From the NCBI GenBank assembly GCA_025964295.1, contig JAOPZD010000444.1, positions 1 to 8,433 of the forward strand: a DNA stretch of 8,433 bases, in the 5' to 3' direction. This DNA is from Conexibacter sp. (GTDB taxonomy: Bacteria > Actinomycetota > Thermoleophilia > Solirubrobacterales > Solirubrobacteraceae). The notes below the pieces were generated by a model, which saw only the letters and a program-made list of their open reading frames with translations, had not been told where the DNA came from and did no database searches. This document shows, piece after piece, positions 5,467-8,433 of this stretch (position 1 is its first letter; each line of letters starts with the position of its first letter). A program made the translations under genes and the position numbers.

Positions 5467-6425
5467 GGTGACTCCGTGAGGACTTGGACCCAGGCGGCTG
5501 GTGGCCCGTTCGGGGCGGGGGCGTGGATCCATGAGAGGTGGAGGTGGTTGCCGCGGCCGTGGCCCGGGTCGTCGTCGTAGCCGACCCAGCGGAAGGGCGG
5601 TCGCGGGTGGTTCTGTTGGGGTTCGGCCCAGTGGGCGAGCGCGTCGACGTCGTCCCAGGTGCCGCCGGGTCCGGGGACGAGGTCGACGGCGAGGCCGAGC
5701 GGGTGCTCGCCGTGGGGCTCGTGTCCGGTCGGGGCGTAGCCGGCGGTGACGGTGACGTGGAAGCGCGCGCGCAGCAATGCGAGGTCGGGGAGCAGGCGCT
5801 CGTCGATCGTCATGCCGGGCTGGCCGGGGATCGGGACGATGCGTCCACCGCCGAAGACGCGGCCGCCGCTGCCGACGTCGAGCGGCGCCGAGCACACCGC
5901 GGCGACATCGGTGGTGCCGGTCGACAGCGCCCGCGCCTGGCCGAGGACCTTGGTGACGTACCACTCGGCGTGGTTGTAGCCGAGCAGCGCTCGGTGCCAG
6001 TCGGCCGGTGCTCCGAGCGCTTTCAAATATCTGGCGGCCGAGGTGATGGCGTCGGCGGCGGTCATGGGGTCGGCCTTGCCGTCGCCGTCTGCGTCGACGC
6101 CGTAGCGCTTCCAGGTGTCGGGCATGAACTGCGTCCAGCCGATCGCTCCGGCGCTCGACGGTCCCATGTTGCGCCCGAAGTCCGACTCGACCTTGGTCAG
6201 GCCGGCGAGGATCGCCGGGCCTTCTGGATCCAACCCGTACGCCTTGGAAGCGGCAACGAAGAGCGGTGACAACTCAGCGGGTACGGCGTTGTCGTCGAGG
6301 TCGGTCGACGAGCATCCGCTCTGGCCGCTTGCTCCTGAAGCCATGAGCATCCACCCCGTCAACACGGCGGCGCACAACCCAAACGCGGCGAGCAACCCGG
6401 CGGCCGCCAAGCCGGCGGCCTTCAC
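5463..6425 (-). CDS. bifunctional cell-wall hydrolase: lytic transglycosylase plus M15-like peptidase
   Basis: A 320-residue exported or membrane-anchored enzyme that would open peptidoglycan for the transfer channel. Residues 3-30 form a hydrophobic signal or anchor; no lipobox is clear. Residues 50-165 are a lytic transglycosylase domain, with K-V-E-S (78-81) carrying the probable catalytic E80, G-A-I-G-W-T-Q-F-M-P (93-102), and a D-A-D-G-D-G-K-A-D (111-119) loop resembling the Asp-rich loop common after this motif in actinobacterial SLT/MltB-like enzymes. After a Gly/Pro linker (183-204), residues 205-300 look like an M15/VanY-type peptidase: H-P-L-G-L-A-V-D (241-248) fits H-x-x-G-x-A-x-D, and H-L-H (294-296) supplies the last zinc ligand. 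GTG at 6425 follows AAGGA (6434-6438) at eight bases and overlaps the upstream TGA by four bases. Whether the peptidase part cleaves cross-links or only binds wall is unknown. Confidence 0.9.
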   Translation of the reverse strand: MKAAGLAAAGLLAAFGLCAAVLTGWMLMASGASGQSGCSSTDLDDNAVPAELSPLFVAASKAYGLDPEGPAILAGLTKVESDFGRNMGPSSAGAIGWTQFMPDTWKRYGVDADGDGKADPMTAADAITSAARYLKALGAPADWHRALLGYNHAEWYVTKVLGQARALSTGTTDVAAVCSAPLDVGSGGRVFGGGRIVPIPGQPGMTIDERLLPDLALLRARFHVTVTAGYAPTGHEPHGEHPLGLAVDLVPGPGGTWDDVDALAHWAEPQQNHPRPPFRWVGYDDDPGHGRGNHLHLSWIHAPAPNGPPAAWVQVLTESP

Positions 6426-8433
6426 CGCCGCCGTCCTTGTCCGGCTCGCCGTCGCCGTCGGTCGGCGCGCATCTGGGCGAGGTTCTGGGCGCGGCGCTGC
6501 TTGAGCTCGTCGTCGTCGAGCCAGCGCTGTGCTCGCTCGTCTGCCGTGCGATCTCCGGGCTTGGCCTGCGCCGCGGCGAGGAGGTCGCGCTCCTCCTGGT
6601 GCTGGTCGTGGTCTGCGTCACGGAGCTCTGCCGAGCGGCGCGCGCGGTGGACTTCGAGGTCGGTCTTGGTCAACGAGTCGCCGGTGAGTGCGCGGTTGCG
6701 GTCGGCGTGGCGGACGGTCTGTTCGGCCTCGGTTGCGGCGGGGTCGGCGAGGAGTCCTCGCAGGTGTTGGCGGTGGGCGATTAGCTGGCGCTGTTCGGGG
6801 TTGGGCTCCGGTGGCTTGGACTTGGTCGCGTTGGCGACTGCCGTCGCCTCGTCGTGGCCTGCCAGGCGGCGGTCGGTCGCCCGGAGTTCGCGCTGGAGCA
6901 CTTCGCGTTGGGCGACGACTCCGCGGGCCTGGTCCTGTCCCGAGACGATCTCCTCGCGATGGCGCTCGTCCAACCGCTCGCCCGCCAGGGAGCGTGTCGC
7001 TGCCGATCGGGCTTCTTGATGTTCTTGGCGTGAGGTCCGGACCGCTTCGGCGCCTGCACCGGCCGGGGCAGTCGCGCGTGAGGCCATCTGTCGCGCGCCG
7101 CGTCCGAGCATCCAGGCGTAGTAGCCGTGGGAGAGCACATGCCCGATCCCATCGCCGTGTTGCTGAGGCAGGCCGCCGGAGACGAAGTCGAGGATCTCGT
7201 GACGCTTGATGAAGATGCCCCACCAAAACGCCGCTTCCAGAAGCCAGGTCCCGAACCACCCAAGCTCGAGCCCACTGAACACACGGCTGGCCGCGAGCAC
7301 GACGGTGAGGAAGATCGCGAAGACGAACTTCGCGACCTCCGCCCCAAGGAGGCGCTTGAGCCAGGCGATGAACGTCGCTCGGCCGCCGTCACCGAGCGCC
7401 GGTGCGATCAGCATCGCCGGGGCGATCAGCAGCAGCACCAAGCCGAGGCCTGCGGCGAGTACGAGTCGCACGCCGAGGTAGGCGTACAACGCGGCAGCGC
7501 CGGTGAGGCCGACCAACACGATGACCAAGAGCGCCAAACGCGGGAAGGTGCCGCCCGCGTCCTGGAGGCTCGCGCGCTCGGGCGCCTTTTGCACCAGGGC
7601 CTCAACGTCATCGGGCAGCTTGCGGTCACCGTCGATGCCGAGCAGGTTCTTGGCGTTGTTGAGCGGGTTGAGACTGACGCTGAGATGCGGCTTGTTGTCG
7701 TGGTCGCCGCTGACGAGGTTGTGCAGCCGACCACGCTGCCAGCCCTGTGCCGGGTAGGCCAGCCAGAGCTCGGCGTTCGTTGGGCGCGACGGGTCGTCCG
7801 TGCGGACGTCGCAGTAGTCGACCGAGCCGAACTCCAGCGCGCACCACGGCTCGCGCACCGTCGTGTCAAAGACCTGTCGCAGCGAGTTGGCCAGCGCGTC
7901 GCGCGGGTCGTCGGCGCGGCTGCCCGTGCCGGCAGCGAGCACGGCCATCCCGGCGTCGTTGGTCGCCCGGGCCGCCCAGCCCACGGTGTCCTCAGGTCGG
8001 CTGATGATCAGTAGCCCGCCGACCATCAACGCGACGGTCGCGGCGAGGCCGGCGATCGTCTCGGTCGTTCGGCGCTGCACGAGGCCTCGGTGGATCCCCC
8101 ACAGCCCGGTCAGCGAGATGCCGAGCAGCAGCCACCAGTCGCCGAAGGCCTGGTCGTGCAGCCGCGCGAGGGTCGTTCGCAGCTGCGGCATCGCCTCGTT
8201 GGTCAGGTCGAGCGAGAACGCCCACTCCAACAACAACAGGACGCCCTTGACGATGTAGAGCAAGGCCATCCACAACCCGGCACCGAGCGTCTGCAGCGCG
8301 CCGAGGAACGAGCGTCCCGGGTCGGTGATCGAGAACCCGACGCGAACGTCGATCCCATAGCTGCTCAGCGGATGGGGCTCGGCGACCGAGCCACTGGCCC
8401 GGCAACTGCGCCGCGCGGCCGCCGAGAGTCCGT
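6422..8433 (-). CDS. VirB6/TrbL-like polytopic membrane protein of the transfer channel (5' partial)
   Basis: The frame is open to the right edge of the window, giving 669 visible residues; the TTG at 8275 is a possible but unlikely start, since the 52 residues before it (with a Y-G-I-D-V-R and F-S-I-T-D-P-G-R stretch) look protein-like. Numbered from the first whole codon, hydrophobic segments lie near 54-73, 99-113, 124-144, 297-345 (two), 365-382 and 390-408. A loop of about 150 residues between the third and fourth (145-295) has two cysteines at 197 and 207 that could form a disulphide outside the membrane. From about 450 to the end the protein is hydrophilic, very rich in Arg, Glu, Ala and Gln, probably helical or coiled coil, ending in poly-Arg. 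Number and layout of helices plus the next two genes point to the inner-membrane channel component; sequence similarity alone would not. First visible gene of the operon. Confidence 0.75.
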   Translation of the reverse strand, partial: GLSAAARRSCRASGSVAEPHPLSSYGIDVRVGFSITDPGRSFLGALQTLGAGLWMALLYIVKGVLLLLEWAFSLDLTNEAMPQLRTTLARLHDQAFGDWWLLLGISLTGLWGIHRGLVQRRTTETIAGLAATVALMVGGLLIISRPEDTVGWAARATNDAGMAVLAAGTGSRADDPRDALANSLRQVFDTTVREPWCALEFGSVDYCDVRTDDPSRPTNAELWLAYPAQGWQRGRLHNLVSGDHDNKPHLSVSLNPLNNAKNLLGIDGDRKLPDDVEALVQKAPERASLQDAGGTFPRLALLVIVLVGLTGAAALYAYLGVRLVLAAGLGLVLLLIAPAMLIAPALGDGGRATFIAWLKRLLGAEVAKFVFAIFLTVVLAASRVFSGLELGWFGTWLLEAAFWWGIFIKRHEILDFVSGGLPQQHGDGIGHVLSHGYYAWMLGRGARQMASRATAPAGAGAEAVRTSRQEHQEARSAATRSLAGERLDERHREEIVSGQDQARGVVAQREVLQRELRATDRRLAGHDEATAVANATKSKPPEPNPEQRQLIAHRQHLRGLLADPAATEAEQTVRHADRNRALTGDSLTKTDLEVHRARRSAELRDADHDQHQEERDLLAAAQAKPGDRTADERAQRWLDDDELKQRRAQNLAQMRADRRRRRAGQGRRR

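Noticed and set aside
5467..5964. Upstream extension of the coupling-protein frame to a start at 5964 (697 residues in all)
   Set aside because: The extra part is Arg/Pro-rich and lies in another frame over the hydrolase gene. The ATG at 5466 has a ribosome-binding site and forms the same 4-base overlap as the neighbouring junction.
5538..6269. Plus-strand open frame of 243 codons opposite the hydrolase gene
   Set aside because: Shadow of a gene with recognisable catalytic motifs on the minus strand; no ribosome-binding site and low-complexity Gly/Val/Arg composition.
7127..8014. Plus-strand open frame of 295 codons opposite the channel-protein gene
   Set aside because: It is antisense to a gene with clear membrane helices, and its composition (Glu/Arg/Val-rich, many His and Gln) is typical of a GC-rich shadow frame.
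1..8433. CRISPR arrays, tRNA/rRNA genes, insertion sequences, integrase or att sites
   Set aside because: No regularly spaced repeats, no cloverleaf sequence, no transposase or recombinase motif and no long direct repeats were seen on reading both strands.

Overview
The window is GC-rich (roughly two thirds G+C by eye), with GTG and TTG starts and strong G/C preference at third codon positions. Together with the protein types, this suggests an actinobacterium, possibly of the Thermoleophilia/Solirubrobacterales kind. That placement is an inference from style, not from a marker gene. The content is accessory DNA: part of a conjugative element (ICE or plasmid) with its cargo.

The left half (1-3722) is mostly on the + strand. 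It opens with the C-terminal end of a protein that runs in from outside the window and resembles the tail of MobF-type (TrwC-like) relaxases. A 69-aa orphan protein follows, and its 3' end overlaps a probable 88-aa minus-strand gene. Next come a 429-aa protein of unknown function and a translationally coupled pair. The first of the pair carries a Schlafen/AlbA_2 domain. The second is an unrecognised 232-aa protein that looks like the detached C-terminal half of the same kind of protein.

The right half (3871-8433) is a tightly packed minus-strand operon, transcribed right to left, for part of a type IV secretion/conjugation apparatus. Its order is a polytopic VirB6/TrbL-like membrane protein (5' end outside the window), a two-domain cell-wall hydrolase (lytic transglycosylase plus M15-like peptidase), and a VirD4/TraG-type coupling ATPase. 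Each junction is a 4-base stop/start overlap. The presumed roles are inner-membrane channel, local opening of peptidoglycan, and recruitment of the DNA-relaxase complex.

The two halves converge on a 148-bp gap (3723-3870) that holds a bulged GC hairpin followed by a T-rich stretch, a good terminator candidate. A perfect 12-bp palindrome covers the stop codon of the coupling-protein gene. The most interesting unknown is the cargo between relaxase tail and transfer operon, especially the AlbA_2 pair, which is a candidate defence or element-maintenance module. No tRNA, rRNA, CRISPR array, insertion sequence, integrase or att site was seen.
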